A stretch of 64,000 bases of DNA, taken from assembly GCF_019746665.1 (NCBI RefSeq), contig NZ_JAIERS010000017.1, positions 97,769-161,768 of the forward strand. The letters are read 5' to 3'. Numbering within the stretch: the first letter of the stretch is position 1; every line of letters starts with the position of its first letter. Under the pieces are notes generated by a model. The model ran no database searches. It was not told the origin of the DNA and was given only the letters and a program-made list of their open reading frames with translations. Source of the stretch: Sphingomonas sp. GTDB lineage: Bacteria > Pseudomonadota > Alphaproteobacteria > Sphingomonadales > Sphingomonadaceae. The position numbers were made by a program, and so were the translations under genes. Positions 52,982 through 61,541 of the stretch are shown piece by piece.

Positions 52982-54367
52982 TCAGCCGACCAGCCCCGTC
53001 ACCGTCGCCAGGCCCAGAAAAGCGAAGAAGCCCATCGAATCGGTCGTCATCGTCACGAAGATCGACGAGGCGACCGCCGGGTCCGCCCCGGCGCGTTCCA
53101 GGGTGAGCGGCACCGCCACGCCCGCCAGCCCGGCGACGACGATGTTGGTGAGCATCGCCGCCGCGATCACCGCGCCCAGTTGCGGGTTTTGGAACACCAG
53201 CGCGACGCCGATGCCGATCACCACCCCCACCGTGCCGCCGTTCAGCACCGCGACGCGCAGCTCGCGCAGGATAGAGCGCATGGTGTTCGATTGCGTCAGC
53301 TGGTTGGTGGCGAGCGCGCGCACCGTGACGGCCATCGTCTGGGTGCCGGCATTGCCACCGACGCCCGCGACGATCGGCATCAGTGTCGCGAGCGCCACGA
53401 ACCTGGCGATCGTCCCCTCGAACACCGCGATGATCGAGGAGGCGACCAAGGCGGTCAGCAGGTTCGACAGCAGCCAGCGCACGCGGGCACGGTAGCTGTC
53501 GAGCACCGGCTCGTTGATGTCGCCGTCACCGGCGCCCGAAAGCCGCAGAATGTCTTCGCCGGCTTCCTGGCTGATGATGTGGACGATGTCGTCCACCGTG
53601 ATCATCCCGACAAGCCGGCCATTGCCATCGACCACCGCGGCCGAGATCAGCGCGTATTTCTGGAAGCGCAATGCGACTTCCTCCTGGTCCATATCGACCG
53701 GGATCAGCGTCTGTTCGCGCTGCATCACGTCGCCGATGCTCACCTGGCGCGGGGTGCGCATGATCCAGCTAAGGTGGCAGGCGCCGATCGGCTTGTGTGC
53801 CGGATCGACGACATAGACTTCCCAGAAATCGGTCGTCAGCGCGTCGTCCTGACGCAGATAGTCGAGCACGTCGCCCACCGTCCAGTGTTCGGGGACGGCG
53901 ATCAACTCGCGCTGCATCAGGCGGCCGGCGGATTCCTCGGGGTAGCTGAGCGCTTCCTCGATCGCGGCGCGGTCGTCGGGATCGAGCGCGCGGAGCACGG
54001 CGCGCTGTTCGCTTTCCTCCAGATCCTGGATGATCGCCACCGCGTCGTCGGTGTCGAGCTCGGCGGCGATGTCGGCGACTTCCTTCGGATCGAGCGCGTC
54101 GATCAGCGCCTCGCGCACCCAGTCGTTCATCTCGGCGAGCACGTCGCCGTCGAGCAGGTCCTTGGCCGCGCTCGCCAGCTGCGCGCGCTCATCGGCGGGG
54201 AGCAGCTCGAACAGGTCGGCGAGATCGGCGGGGTGGAGCGGTTCGACCAGCGCGCGCGCGCCCTCGGCATCGCCGCCTTCGAGCGCGCCCAGCACCTCGC
54301 GGACGAATTCGGGCCGCAGCCGGTCGTCGGCGTCGAGTTGGGTCTCCTCGCGCTCGGCCTCGCTCAT
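52982..54367 (-). CDS. mgtE: Magnesium transporter MgtE
   Basis: A 461-residue channel. The N-domain superhelix (ALVEPLHPADLADLFELLPADERAQLA) senses Mg2+, followed by two CBS domains (LSYPEESAGRLMQRELIAVPEHWTVGDVLDYL; ISAAVVDGNGRLVGMITVDDIV) and a five-helix pore with TLMPIVAGVGGNAGTQTM and PLTLERAGADPAVASSIFVTMTTDSMGFFAFLG. It mediates Mg2+ (and some Co2+) uptake, gated by cytosolic Mg2+. The start at 54367 diverges from the cyclophilin gene. Confidence 0.95.
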   Translation of the reverse strand: MSEAEREETQLDADDRLRPEFVREVLGALEGGDAEGARALVEPLHPADLADLFELLPADERAQLASAAKDLLDGDVLAEMNDWVREALIDALDPKEVADIAAELDTDDAVAIIQDLEESEQRAVLRALDPDDRAAIEEALSYPEESAGRLMQRELIAVPEHWTVGDVLDYLRQDDALTTDFWEVYVVDPAHKPIGACHLSWIMRTPRQVSIGDVMQREQTLIPVDMDQEEVALRFQKYALISAAVVDGNGRLVGMITVDDIVHIISQEAGEDILRLSGAGDGDINEPVLDSYRARVRWLLSNLLTALVASSIIAVFEGTIARFVALATLMPIVAGVGGNAGTQTMAVTVRALATNQLTQSNTMRSILRELRVAVLNGGTVGVVIGIGVALVFQNPQLGAVIAAAMLTNIVVAGLAGVAVPLTLERAGADPAVASSIFVTMTTDSMGFFAFLGLATVTGLVG

Positions 54368-54481
54368 CGCCTGTCCCCTTGGCTGCCCCCCGCCTGTTAC
54401 CCGCGCCGGCTCAAGATGCCAATGATTTGCGCGGGCGCGAGCGGGCGGCTAGGGCGGGGCCACTTCAGCGAAAGGACCGCC

Positions 54482-54934
54482 ATGACCGAGTTTTCCACGC
54501 TCACCCTCACGCTCGAAACGGGCGATGTGGTGATCAAGCTGCGCCCCGATCTCGCGCCCAACCACGTCACGCAGATCGGCGAGCTGGCCAATGAGGGGTT
54601 TTATGACGGCGTGGTGTTCCACCGCGTGATCGACGGCTTCATGGCGCAGGGCGGCGATCCCAGCGGGCGCGGCATTGGTGGCTCGAAGCGCCCCAATCTG
54701 AAGGCAGAGTTCAACGACGCGCCGCATGTCCGCGGCACCTGCTCGATGGCGCGCACGCAAGACCCGAACAGCGCCAACAGCCAGTTCTTCATCTGCTTCG
54801 ACGATGCGCGCTTCCTCGATCGCCAGTACACGGTGTGGGGCGAGGTGACCGAGGGCATGGAGCATGTCGATGCGCTTCCCAAGGGCGAACCGCCGCGGAA
54901 TCCGGGCAAGATCGTGCGGGCGCGGGCAGAATAG
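54482..54934 (+). CDS. Cyclophilin-type peptidyl-prolyl isomerase
   Basis: A 150-residue cytosolic-type cyclophilin without signal peptide. The active-site patterns are YDGVVFHRVIDGFMAQGGDP (catalytic Arg in FHRV), then CSMARTQDPNSANSQFFI and the core GEVTEGMEHVD. It speeds cis-trans isomerisation of proline bonds. GAAAGG sits just before the ATG. It converges on the LysR gene with a 169-base gap that holds an inverted repeat. Confidence 0.93.
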   Translation: MTEFSTLTLTLETGDVVIKLRPDLAPNHVTQIGELANEGFYDGVVFHRVIDGFMAQGGDPSGRGIGGSKRPNLKAEFNDAPHVRGTCSMARTQDPNSANSQFFICFDDARFLDRQYTVWGEVTEGMEHVDALPKGEPPRNPGKIVRARAE

Positions 54935-54943
54935 CGCGCGTTT

Positions 54944-55050
54944 CGGTTCACGCGGAGGCTCTTGGTTCGCGCCGAAGCCGGGGAGGCGGCATCGGGCGCG
55001 CGGCCCCTCCACCGACCCGGATTTAGAGCGCATGGTCTCCGCGTGAACCG
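54944..55050. repeat. 14-base inverted repeat flanking a GC-rich core
   Basis: CGGTTCACGCGGAG (54944-54957) and CTCCGCGTGAACCG (55037-55050) are perfect inverted copies flanking 79 bases; CTCT and AGAG just inside add more pairing. The core has no open frame of note. Repeats with GGTTCACGCGGAG are found between genes in sphingomonads as I recall. It fills the convergent gap between the cyclophilin and LysR genes. Confidence 0.6.
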
Positions 55051-55103
55051 CAATTCCTCTGCCTGAGCCGCGCCCCGGCATCTTCGCGCGCGCCGAGCCG
55101 ACC

Positions 55104-55988
55104 TCAGCCCACCTCCAGCGCTTCCAGCAGCCAGTCGTGGAACAGCTTCACCGGGCGCTGGATCAGCGCGCGCGGGCGGCACACGAACCAATAGCTATAG
55201 GGGCTGTCGACCTCGATATCGAACAGCCGCACCAGTCGGTCGTCATGCGCGTCTTCCAAATGGCTTTCGTGCATGAACGCGACGCCCAGCCCGCGCGCGA
55301 CCGCCTCCAGGATCAAAGCGCCCGAATCGAACAGGTCGATCGCCGCCGGCTCGAGCGCGCCGAGCCCCGCCGCCTGCCGCCAATGCGCGAAGGTTTCGGG
55401 CATGTCGCGGTGGACGAGCGCGGTCAGCCGGCTGAGCTGCGCCGGCTCCGTCACCGGCTCGGGGCCGTCCAGCAACGCGCGGTGGCCGATCACCAGGATC
55501 TTGTTGCGATCGAGCCGGCGGGCATAGAGCGCGGGCTCGATCTCGCGCGCGAGCACGATCGCCGCGTCCAGCCCTTCGCCCAGCCGGCTGATGCCGTGGC
55601 TGCCGGTGTCGATGTCGAGGTGCAGCTCGGGGTGGCGCGCGCGCAGCGCCGGCAGATGCGGGAACAGCCGCTGCGAGGCGTAGAGCGGCAGTACCCCCAG
55701 CCGCAGCCGCAGCACTTCGGTGCCGCTCGTCATCGCCTCGACCGCGTCGGAAAGGATGTCGAGCGCGGGAGCGATGTGCGCGATCAGCCGCTCGCCATCG
55801 GCATTCAGTTGCATCGCCTGGTGGCGGCGATCGAACAGTGGGCGACCGATGAAGCGCTCCAATGCCTGCACCCGCCGGCTGAGCGCGGGGGCGGAGAGAG
55901 CGAGTTCCTGCGCGGCGGCCTTGACCGAGCCTAGCCGCGCGACCTGCACCACGGCCTCGATCGCGGTCAGCGGGGGCAATCGCCGCAC
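55104..55988 (-). CDS. LysR family transcriptional regulator
   Basis: A 294-residue regulator. The N-terminal winged helix LPPLTAIEAVVQVARLGSVKAAAQELALSAPALSRRVQALERFIGRPLFDRR is typical LysR (GcvA group), followed by a two-lobed ligand domain. The start is set to GTG 55988 because AGGGAGAGG sits upstream and the product begins RRLPPLTAIE as in relatives; longer frames add unlike residues. The regulated gene is not clear; it diverges from the leader/terminator region and cdc48. Confidence 0.87.
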   Translation of the reverse strand: MRRLPPLTAIEAVVQVARLGSVKAAAQELALSAPALSRRVQALERFIGRPLFDRRHQAMQLNADGERLIAHIAPALDILSDAVEAMTSGTEVLRLRLGVLPLYASQRLFPHLPALRARHPELHLDIDTGSHGISRLGEGLDAAIVLAREIEPALYARRLDRNKILVIGHRALLDGPEPVTEPAQLSRLTALVHRDMPETFAHWRQAAGLGALEPAAIDLFDSGALILEAVARGLGVAFMHESHLEDAHDDRLVRLFDIEVDSPYSYWFVCRPRALIQRPVKLFHDWLLEALEVG

Positions 55989-56093
55989 CAGTTCCTCTCC
56001 CTGCCTGTCGGCACCTTGTTGCGTCGCCGCATGAATGTGCCCGAGCGAGCCGTGAATGCAAGTCACGCGTGCGCCGCCGAGGAGAACGATTGC

Positions 56094-56183
56094 ATGAATT
56101 GCACGCCTACTTGGTTATTTCGCACTTGCACAAAAATTGCCGCAGCCGCACATAGGGCAGGCCTTTCAGGCATCCTCTCCTAA
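56094..56183 (+). CDS. Possible 29-residue leader peptide before the cdc48 terminator
   Basis: ATG 56094 follows GAGGAG by nine bases and opens a 29-codon frame (MNCTPTWLFRTCTK..., two Cys, one Trp, ending GILS) that stops 10 bases before a strong terminator hairpin. This is the layout of a leader peptide that could control read-through into cdc48, but length alone does not prove translation. The same bases also fit a small RNA. Confidence 0.3.
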   Translation: MNCTPTWLFRTCTKIAAAAHRAGLSGILS

Positions 56184-56224
56184 AAACTTTCATGAGCCGG
56201 CCAGCCTTGGCCGGCTCTTTTTTT
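56157..56224 (+). ncRNA. Candidate small RNA ending at the orphan terminator
   Basis: A promoter-like TTGCAC (56126-56131) and CATAGG (56151-56156), 19 apart, is followed by a small hairpin GCCT-TTC-AGGC (56161-56171), an unpaired stretch ATCCTCTCCTAAAA with anti-Shine-Dalgarno CTCTCC, and the terminator hairpin with seven T. This is the layout of trans-acting alphaproteobacterial sRNAs. It has not been shown to be expressed. Confidence 0.35.
56194..56224 (+). terminator. Strong rho-independent terminator before cdc48
   Basis: Perfect 10-base stem GAGCCGGCCA/TGGCCGGCTC, loop GCCT, then TTTTTTT. No recognised gene on this strand ends near it: the nearest upstream + strand gene ends 1.26 kb away, and LysR between them is on the other strand. 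cdc48 starts 69 bases later. Confidence 0.93.
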
Positions 56225-56292
56225 GCCCCTCTCCCCGAATCGGAACTGCTTTCCTATGTCGCGCGCTGATCGCGCACCTTGAGGAGAGCCGA

Positions 56293-58578
56293 ATGGCCGA
56301 TGCCGAACAGCCCAGCCGCAAATTGCAGGTCGCCAATGCCCGGCCCGAGGATAGCGGGCGTGGGCTGGCGCATGTGCCGCGCGCGCTGATGGCGGCGCTG
56401 GCGATTGGCGAGGGCGACGTGATCGAGATCGTCGGCAAGCGCACCACGCCCGCGCGCGTCGTCGCGCCTTATCCGGAAGATGAGGGGCTGGAGATTATCC
56501 GCATCGATGGCTTGCAGCGCGCCAATGCCGGGGTCGGCTCCGGCGAGTTCGTCGCCGTGCGCAAGGCCGAATCGAAGCCCGCGACGCGCGTCGTCTTCGC
56601 ACCCGCGCAAGAGAATTTGCGGCTACAGGGTTCGGCCCAGGCGCTGAAGCGCACGTTCTTCGGCCGGCCGCTCTGCCAGGGCGATGTCGTCGCGACCGCC
56701 GGGCAGCAGCGCGTCGCCAATATCCCGCCGGAGGTGCAGCAGTTCCTGCGCGCGCCGGCCTATGCGCTCCAGGAAGTCCGCCTCGCGGTCGTCGCCTCCA
56801 CGCCCAAGGGCGTGGTCCATATCGACGAGAATACCGAGGTCGAGCTGCGCGCCGAGTATCAGGAGCCGGTCGACGCCCGCCGCGCGGATGTGACCTATGA
56901 TGACATTGGCGGCATGGCGAGCACGATCGACCAGTTGCGCGAAATGGTCGAGCTGCCGCTGCGTTACCCCGAGCTGTTCCAGCGGCTGGGGGTCGATCCG
57001 CCCAAGGGCGTGCTGCTCCACGGCCCGCCGGGCACCGGCAAGACACGGCTCGCGCGCGCGGTCGCCAATGAGAGCGACGCCAATTTCTTCCTCATCAACG
57101 GCCCCGAGATCATGGGATCGGGCTATGGCGAGAGCGAGAAGCGGCTGCGCGACGTGTTCGAGCAGGCGACCAAGAACGCGCCGGCGATCGTCTTTATCGA
57201 CGAGATCGATTCGATCGCCCCCAAGCGCGGCCAGGTGACGGGCGAGGCCGAAAAGCGCCTCGTCGCGCAGTTGCTGACGCTGATGGATGGGCTCGAGGCG
57301 CGCGCGAATCTCGTGGTGATCGCCGCGACCAATCGCCCCGAGGCGATCGACGAGGCGCTCCGCCGCCCCGGCCGGTTCGATCGCGAAATCGTGGTCGGCG
57401 TGCCCGACGAGCGCGGGCGGCGCGAGATTCTCGGCATCCACACCCGCGGGATGCCGCTCGCCGAGGCGGTCGATCTCGAGGAATTGGCGCGCACCACTTA
57501 TGGCTTTGTCGGCGCCGATCTCGCCGCGCTCACCCGCGAGGCGGCGATCGAGGCGGTGCGTCGGATCATGCCCCGGCTCAACCTGGGCGAAACGACGATC
57601 CCGCCCGAGGTGCTCGATACCCTTGCGGTGACGCGCGACGATTTCCTGGGAGCGCTCAAGCGCGTCCAGCCGAGCGCGATGCGCGAGGTGATGGTGCAGG
57701 CGCCGCAGGTCCGCTGGGACGATGTCGGCGGACAGGATGAGGCGCGCGAACGACTGCGCGAAGGCGTGGAGCTGCCGCTGAAAGACCCGGATGCGTTTCG
57801 CCGCCTGGGGATTCGCCCCGCCAAGGGCTTTCTGCTCTATGGCCCGCCCGGCACCGGCAAGACTTTGCTCGCCAAGGCGGTCGCGCGCGAGGCGCAGGCC
57901 AATTTCATCGCCACCAAATCGAGCGACCTGCTGAGCAAATGGTATGGCGAAAGCGAGCAGCAGATTGCCCGCCTGTTCGCCCGCGCGCGCCAGGTGGCGC
58001 CATGCGTGATCTTCATCGACGAGCTCGACAGTCTGGTGCCCGCGCGCGGTGGTGGGCTTGGCGAGCCGCAGGTGACCGAGCGGGTGGTGAACACCATCCT
58101 CGCCGAGATGGACGGGCTGGAGGAGCTGCAATCGGTGGTCGTGATTGGCGCCACCAACCGGCCGAACCTGATCGACCCCGCGCTGCTCCGCCCCGGACGA
58201 TTCGACGAGCTGATCTATGTCTCGGTGCCCGACGAGGCCGGGCGGCGGCGCATCCTGCGCATCCAGACGGCGAAGATGCCGCTCGCCGAGGATGTCGATC
58301 TCGATACGATCGCGCGGCGGACCGATCGCTATTCTGGCGCCGATCTGGAGGATCTGGTGCGGCGCGCGGGCCTCACCGCGCTGCGCCAGTCGCTCACCAC
58401 GCCGCGGGTGACGATGGCACATTTCGAGGCGGCGCTCGCCGAGTCGCGGGCTTCGGTGACGCCCGAGATGGAGGCCGATTACGCCCAGATCGCTGCCCGG
58501 CTGAAGCAGGATGCCGCCGCGCTACAACCGATCGGCTTCATATCACCGGGTCAATTGCGGCCACGCTCGGGCGAATAG
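56293..58578 (+). CDS. CDC48/p97-type AAA ATPase
   Basis: A 761-residue protein with the full CDC48 architecture. The N-domain (residues ~10-190: double-psi barrel, [21 protein letters not shown]) is followed by D1 with Walker [14 protein letters not shown] at 244 and Walker [16 protein letters not shown], and D2 with [13 protein letters not shown] at 517 and [16 protein letters not shown]. Arg fingers follow ([20 protein letters not shown]). CDC48 unfolds proteins in archaea and eukaryotes. It starts at ATG 56293 with a GAGGAGAG site. Confidence 0.94.
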   Translation: MADAEQPSRKLQVANARPEDSGRGLAHVPRALMAALAIGEGDVIEIVGKRTTPARVVAPYPEDEGLEIIRIDGLQRANAGVGSGEFVAVRKAESKPATRVVFAPAQENLRLQGSAQALKRTFFGRPLCQGDVVATAGQQRVANIPPEVQQFLRAPAYALQEVRLAVVASTPKGVVHIDENTEVELRAEYQEPVDARRADVTYDDIGGMASTIDQLREMVELPLRYPELFQRLGVDPPKGVLLHGPPGTGKTRLARAVANESDANFFLINGPEIMGSGYGESEKRLRDVFEQATKNAPAIVFIDEIDSIAPKRGQVTGEAEKRLVAQLLTLMDGLEARANLVVIAATNRPEAIDEALRRPGRFDREIVVGVPDERGRREILGIHTRGMPLAEAVDLEELARTTYGFVGADLAALTREAAIEAVRRIMPRLNLGETTIPPEVLDTLAVTRDDFLGALKRVQPSAMREVMVQAPQVRWDDVGGQDEARERLREGVELPLKDPDAFRRLGIRPAKGFLLYGPPGTGKTLLAKAVAREAQANFIATKSSDLLSKWYGESEQQIARLFARARQVAPCVIFIDELDSLVPARGGGLGEPQVTERVVNTILAEMDGLEELQSVVVIGATNRPNLIDPALLRPGRFDELIYVSVPDEAGRRRILRIQTAKMPLAEDVDLDTIARRTDRYSGADLEDLVRRAGLTALRQSLTTPRVTMAHFEAALAESRASVTPEMEADYAQIAARLKQDAAALQPIGFISPGQLRPRSGE

Positions 58579-58602
58579 GGCCGGATGCCGCCCGGAGATC
58601 GG

Positions 58603-58645
58603 ACCCACCCCGACCCCTACCTTCCAGGGAGGGGTCGGGGTGGGT
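58603..58645. terminator. Hairpin between convergent cdc48 and MFS genes
   Basis: Two perfect 16-base arms (ACCCACCCCGACCCCT and its complement) with an 11-base loop stand between converging genes. There is no T-run. It resembles the C-rich palindromes at 17.1 and 26.1 kb and may stop transcription on both strands. Confidence 0.5.
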
Positions 58646-58670
58646 AGAGGCTCCGGGCTCCACCCGCCCG

Positions 58671-59951
58671 TCAGCTTGCCCCCGCCTTCAGCACCCGCAG
58701 CGCATAGCCGATCGTCACGATCAGCGCGGCGGCGGCGAGCAGATAGGGCAGGGGGTGGACGAACTCGTATAACCCCACCCCGATCGAGGGACCGAGCACG
58801 AAGCTCGCCCCATTGATCGACGTCACCTTGCCCGCGACCGAGCCCTGTCCGCCCGGCCCCACCGCGAGCGAGGCGCCGGCGGTGAAGCCTGGCCGGGCGA
58901 AGCCGAACCCCGCCGCTGCCAGCGCATAAGCGAGCGCGATCCCGTAGAGCGAGGTCGCAAGGCCTGTCAGCGCGCAGCCGAGCGCCGCGGTCGCGCAGCC
59001 GGTCAGCACCAGCCGGCGCGGGGTGAGATTGAGCAGCGGGATCACGCCCCATTGCACCAGCAGCGCCGCGCCCGCGCCCATGATGAGGACGAGGCCGGTC
59101 GGCTGAAGCGCATCGGCGGGGGCAAGGTTCAGCCGGTCGATCACCAGGAAGCCGATCGCCTGCCCCGTCATCGCCTGGGCATGGCCCGCGATCAGGCCGA
59201 TCAGCAGCCAGCCGCGCACGCGCGGATCGAGATAGCCGATCTGTTCGATGCGGGGGGCGGTGGCGGCGGTGACGCTCGCGCCGGTCGATTGCCCGCCGAT
59301 CGAGGGGTAAGCGGTCGCTGCGCCCTGCGTCACCATGCCGTGGTCGGCGGGCAGTAGCCGCGCGACGATGATCAGCATGACGAGGCCGAGCAGCGCCCCG
59401 ACCAGCGCCGGCCCGGCAAGCCCGATCGTCACCCCGGCAATGCTGCCGAGCACCAGATAGGGCGCGACCGCCGGGCCGATGATCGTCCCCAGCCCGAACG
59501 CCGAGCCGAGCAGCGTCAGCGCCCGGGTCCGCTCCTCGCGCGTTGTGTTGCCCGCGACCAGCGCCTGCACGGCGGGCGGCGCCGCGCTCCCCAGCCCGCC
59601 ATAGATCATGCGTCCGGCGATGAAGAGGAAGAAGGTCGTGGCCCCGCCGATCCAGCCGTTGATCCCGGCGGCGAGGAACAGCCCGCAGAGCCCGAGCGAG
59701 GCGACCAGCCCGCTCAACCCCAGCAGCACCATGGCCCGCCGCCCTTGCCGGTCCGAACGGTTCGCCCAATAAGGCGCCGCCACCACCCACAGCAACGCCG
59801 AGACCGAAAAGGCCGCCGCGACCCAGGCGTCGCGCACATGCAGTTCGCGCCCGATCGCGGGCAGCACCGATTGCAGCGCGGTGTTGCCGGCGGCGATGGT
59901 GAACATCACCATGAACAGCAACACGAAACGGCGATCGGGCGCGGCGTTCAT
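58671..59951 (-). CDS. MFS transporter
   Basis: A 426-residue 12-helix major facilitator. The N-terminal half includes FVLLFMVMFTIAAGNTALQSVLPAIGRELH and the signature loop VAAPYWANRSDRQGRRAMVLLG (motif A-like). The second half has GVIPLLNLTPRRLVL. It likely exports a drug or small metabolite. The start overlaps the ABM-family gene (ATGA), so a linked function is possible; substrate unknown. Confidence 0.87.
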   Translation of the reverse strand: MNAAPDRRFVLLFMVMFTIAAGNTALQSVLPAIGRELHVRDAWVAAAFSVSALLWVVAAPYWANRSDRQGRRAMVLLGLSGLVASLGLCGLFLAAGINGWIGGATTFFLFIAGRMIYGGLGSAAPPAVQALVAGNTTREERTRALTLLGSAFGLGTIIGPAVAPYLVLGSIAGVTIGLAGPALVGALLGLVMLIIVARLLPADHGMVTQGAATAYPSIGGQSTGASVTAATAPRIEQIGYLDPRVRGWLLIGLIAGHAQAMTGQAIGFLVIDRLNLAPADALQPTGLVLIMGAGAALLVQWGVIPLLNLTPRRLVLTGCATAALGCALTGLATSLYGIALAYALAAAGFGFARPGFTAGASLAVGPGGQGSVAGKVTSINGASFVLGPSIGVGLYEFVHPLPYLLAAAALIVTIGYALRVLKAGAS

Positions 59952-60268
59952 CCCCGCGTCCAGCTATAGTTGCGGAAGATGTCGGCGACCGAGAGGTCAT
60001 AATCCTCGTACCAGCGCGCCCGCCCCGCTTCGCGGATCGCGCGGTGTTCGGGATGGTCGCGCCACGCCTTGGCGCTCGCGTCGTCGGCCCAGTAGCTGAC
60101 GGTGATGCCAAGGCCATCGGGGCCGCGCGCGCTCTCGATGCCGCGATAGCCGGGCTGGGCGGCGGCGAGCGCGTCCATCGCCTGCGCGGCTTCGGCATAG
60201 CCGGCCGCGTCGTGCTCGGTCCGCCGCGAGACGAAGATGACGGCAATCTGTCCGACGCGGGGGCCCAT
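59948..60268 (-). CDS. ABM-superfamily (antibiotic biosynthesis monooxygenase) protein
   Basis: A 106-residue ferredoxin-like fold protein: GQIAVIFVSRRTEHDAAGYAEAAQAMDALAAAQPGYRGIESARG, then GITVSYWADDASAKAWRDHPEHR and WYEDYDLSVADIFRNYSW. The fold is used by cofactor-free monooxygenases and heme-degrading proteins, but many members have no known activity. The ATG at 60268 is chosen over an upstream basic extension. It is translationally coupled to the MFS gene. Confidence 0.85.
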   Translation of the reverse strand: MGPRVGQIAVIFVSRRTEHDAAGYAEAAQAMDALAAAQPGYRGIESARGPDGLGITVSYWADDASAKAWRDHPEHRAIREAGRARWYEDYDLSVADIFRNYSWTRG

Positions 60269-60366
60269 GGTTGCGGCTTTAGGCCCGCTCGCGCGGGGCG
60301 CCAAGATTGACTCTTCAGCCGCCGCCGCCTAAACGCGCGCACTTTCCCAAAGCATAGGTGTCCGAA

Positions 60367-60711
60367 ATGGCGCGCGTTACCGTCGAAGATTGCGTCGACA
60401 AGGTTTCCAACCGGTTCGATCTGGTGCTGCTCGCGGCGCAGCGGGCGCGTCAGATTTCGGGCGGTGCCGACCTGACGATCGACCGCGACCGCGATAAAAA
60501 CCCGGTGGTCGCGCTGCGCGAGATCGCCGAGGAAACCGTTCGCCCCGATCATCTGCAGGAAGCGCTGGTGCAGAGCCTGCAGCGGGTGCAGGTGGATGAT
60601 GACGACGCGCCCGATGAACTCGCCTCGCTCTCGGCTTCGGCGGAGGCGCTGCGCCTCACCGCCGCCGCGCCGCCGCGCAACCAGAATCTGGGCGGCGATT
60701 ACGAAGGCTGA
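60367..60711 (+). CDS. rpoZ: RNA polymerase omega subunit
   Basis: A 114-residue omega subunit: [58 protein letters not shown] is the family core that clamps beta-prime. The tail is acidic then basic, typical of alphaproteobacteria. The ATG at 60367 begins the conserved MARVT; a GTG three codons upstream is not needed. Its 3' region is highly structured and ends in a terminator at 60800-60828. No spoT follows. Confidence 0.95.
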   Translation: MARVTVEDCVDKVSNRFDLVLLAAQRARQISGGADLTIDRDRDKNPVVALREIAEETVRPDHLQEALVQSLQRVQVDDDDAPDELASLSASAEALRLTAAAPPRNQNLGGDYEG

Positions 60712-60720
60712 GCACAAGCC

Positions 60721-60760
60721 CCGGGATTAGCGCCGCTGATCCCGGCGCCCGCAAAGGGCG
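60721..60760 (+). other. Structured 3' region of rpoZ mRNA
   Basis: Two consecutive hairpins follow the rpoZ stop: CCGGGAT/ATCCCGG (60721-60727, 60739-60745) and CGCCC-GCAAA-GGGCG (60746-60760). With the terminator they could form a 3'UTR-derived RNA of about 110 bases. The bases between (60761-60799) show no frame of note. Confidence 0.35.
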
Positions 60761-60799
60761 CGGGCGCGTGCCGACTGGTCGTGCCGTTAGCTCCAACCG

Positions 60800-60828
60800 A
60801 CGCCGTGGCTTCGCCGCGGCGTTTTTTG
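60800..60828 (+). terminator. Terminator after rpoZ
   Basis: Stem ACGCCGTGG/CCGCGGCGT (one G-T pair) closed by the CTTCG loop, followed by TTTTTT. It is 88 bases after the rpoZ stop. Confidence 0.85.
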
Positions 60829-60889
60829 TTGCCTGGCATCATCGTGTGGAAAGGTTACTTGACTCCGTTGCGCGCACTTGAGTAAAGCT

Positions 60890-60910
60890 TCCTTGTCTTA
60901 ATCACAAGGA
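60890..60910. promoter_or_regulatory. Inverted repeat before the membrane protein/XRE operon
   Basis: TCCTTGT-N7-ACAAGGA lies 11 bases before the start of the small membrane protein gene. Nearby TTACT/AGTAA (60856-60886) also pair weakly. It is a likely operator for the XRE protein encoded one gene downstream, suggesting autoregulation. Confidence 0.4.
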
Positions 60911-60921
60911 CGCTTGTCATC

Positions 60922-61335
60922 ATGTTCGATCCCAGCGGGGCGGTACGCCGCTATACCCGGCGGCTCGCGCTGACCATGATCGTGTACGCGGCGCTTACGG
61001 TCGCGGTGCCGGTCTTGATCCGCGCGACCGATGTACGTGGCCCGCTTCTGTGGATCCTCGCATTGCTGCCGGCGCTCCCGCTCTCGGCGGTGTTCTGGCT
61101 GATCGGGCGGTATCTGGTCGAGCTGACCGATGAATATCGACGTTTGCTCGAGGTGCGGAAAGCGCTGGTCGCGACGGGGTTCGCGATGGCGGCGGCGAGC
61201 GCGTGGGGGTTCCTGGAGGTTTACGCCCATGCGCCGCATGTGCCGCTATTCACCGTGCCGATCCTTTGGTTCGCCGGACTTGGCCTTGGCTCGCTGGTCA
61301 ACTTCGTGCTCGAACGGGGTGGGGAAGCCGCGTGA
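60922..61335 (+). CDS. Small four-helix membrane protein
   Basis: A 137-residue integral membrane protein with about four hydrophobic segments (LTMIVYAALTVAVPVLI, LLWILALLPALPLSAVFWLIG, LVATGFAMAAASAWGFLE, VPILWFAGLGLGSLVNFVL). A conserved-looking cytosolic turn RYLVELTDEYRRLLEVRKALV lies between. Its GCG TGA overlaps the next gene's GTG (GTGA), so it is coupled to the XRE regulator. Such pairs of a small membrane protein and XRE are widespread. Function unknown. Confidence 0.78.
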   Translation: MFDPSGAVRRYTRRLALTMIVYAALTVAVPVLIRATDVRGPLLWILALLPALPLSAVFWLIGRYLVELTDEYRRLLEVRKALVATGFAMAAASAWGFLEVYAHAPHVPLFTVPILWFAGLGLGSLVNFVLERGGEAA

Positions 61336-61541
61336 AGAACCGGCTGCGCGTGTTGCGCGCCGAACGCGGCTGGAGCCAGGGCGATCTCGCCGATCGGCTC
61401 CAGGTATCGCGCCAGAGCGTCAACGCGATCGAGACCGGCCGCTACGATCCCTCGCTACCGCTCGCCTTCCGCATCGCCGAACTGTTCCAACTGACAATCG
61501 AAGACGTTTTCATCAGCCCCAGCCGGGAGAATGACGCATGA
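61332..61541 (+). CDS. XRE-family transcriptional regulator (Cro/CI-type)
   Basis: A 69-residue single helix-turn-helix protein starting at GTG 61332. The HTH is in RLRVLRAERGWSQGDLADRLQVSRQSVNAIETGRYDPSLPLAFRIAELF; the tail IEDVFISPSRENDA matches the YozG-like small XRE group. It overlaps the previous gene by 4 bases and the next hydrolase by 4 (ATGA), so the operon is coupled. It likely represses its own operon. Confidence 0.9.
   Translation: MKNRLRVLRAERGWSQGDLADRLQVSRQSVNAIETGRYDPSLPLAFRIAELFQLTIEDVFISPSRENDA

Noticed and set aside
53180..54934. 584-codon + strand frame ending in the cyclophilin
   Set aside because: The first 434 codons are opposite mgtE and have no similarity. The cyclophilin starts at its own ATG at 54482.
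56623..58422. 599-codon frame opposite cdc48
   Set aside because: The + strand has two complete AAA domains; the reverse frame is a composition artefact.
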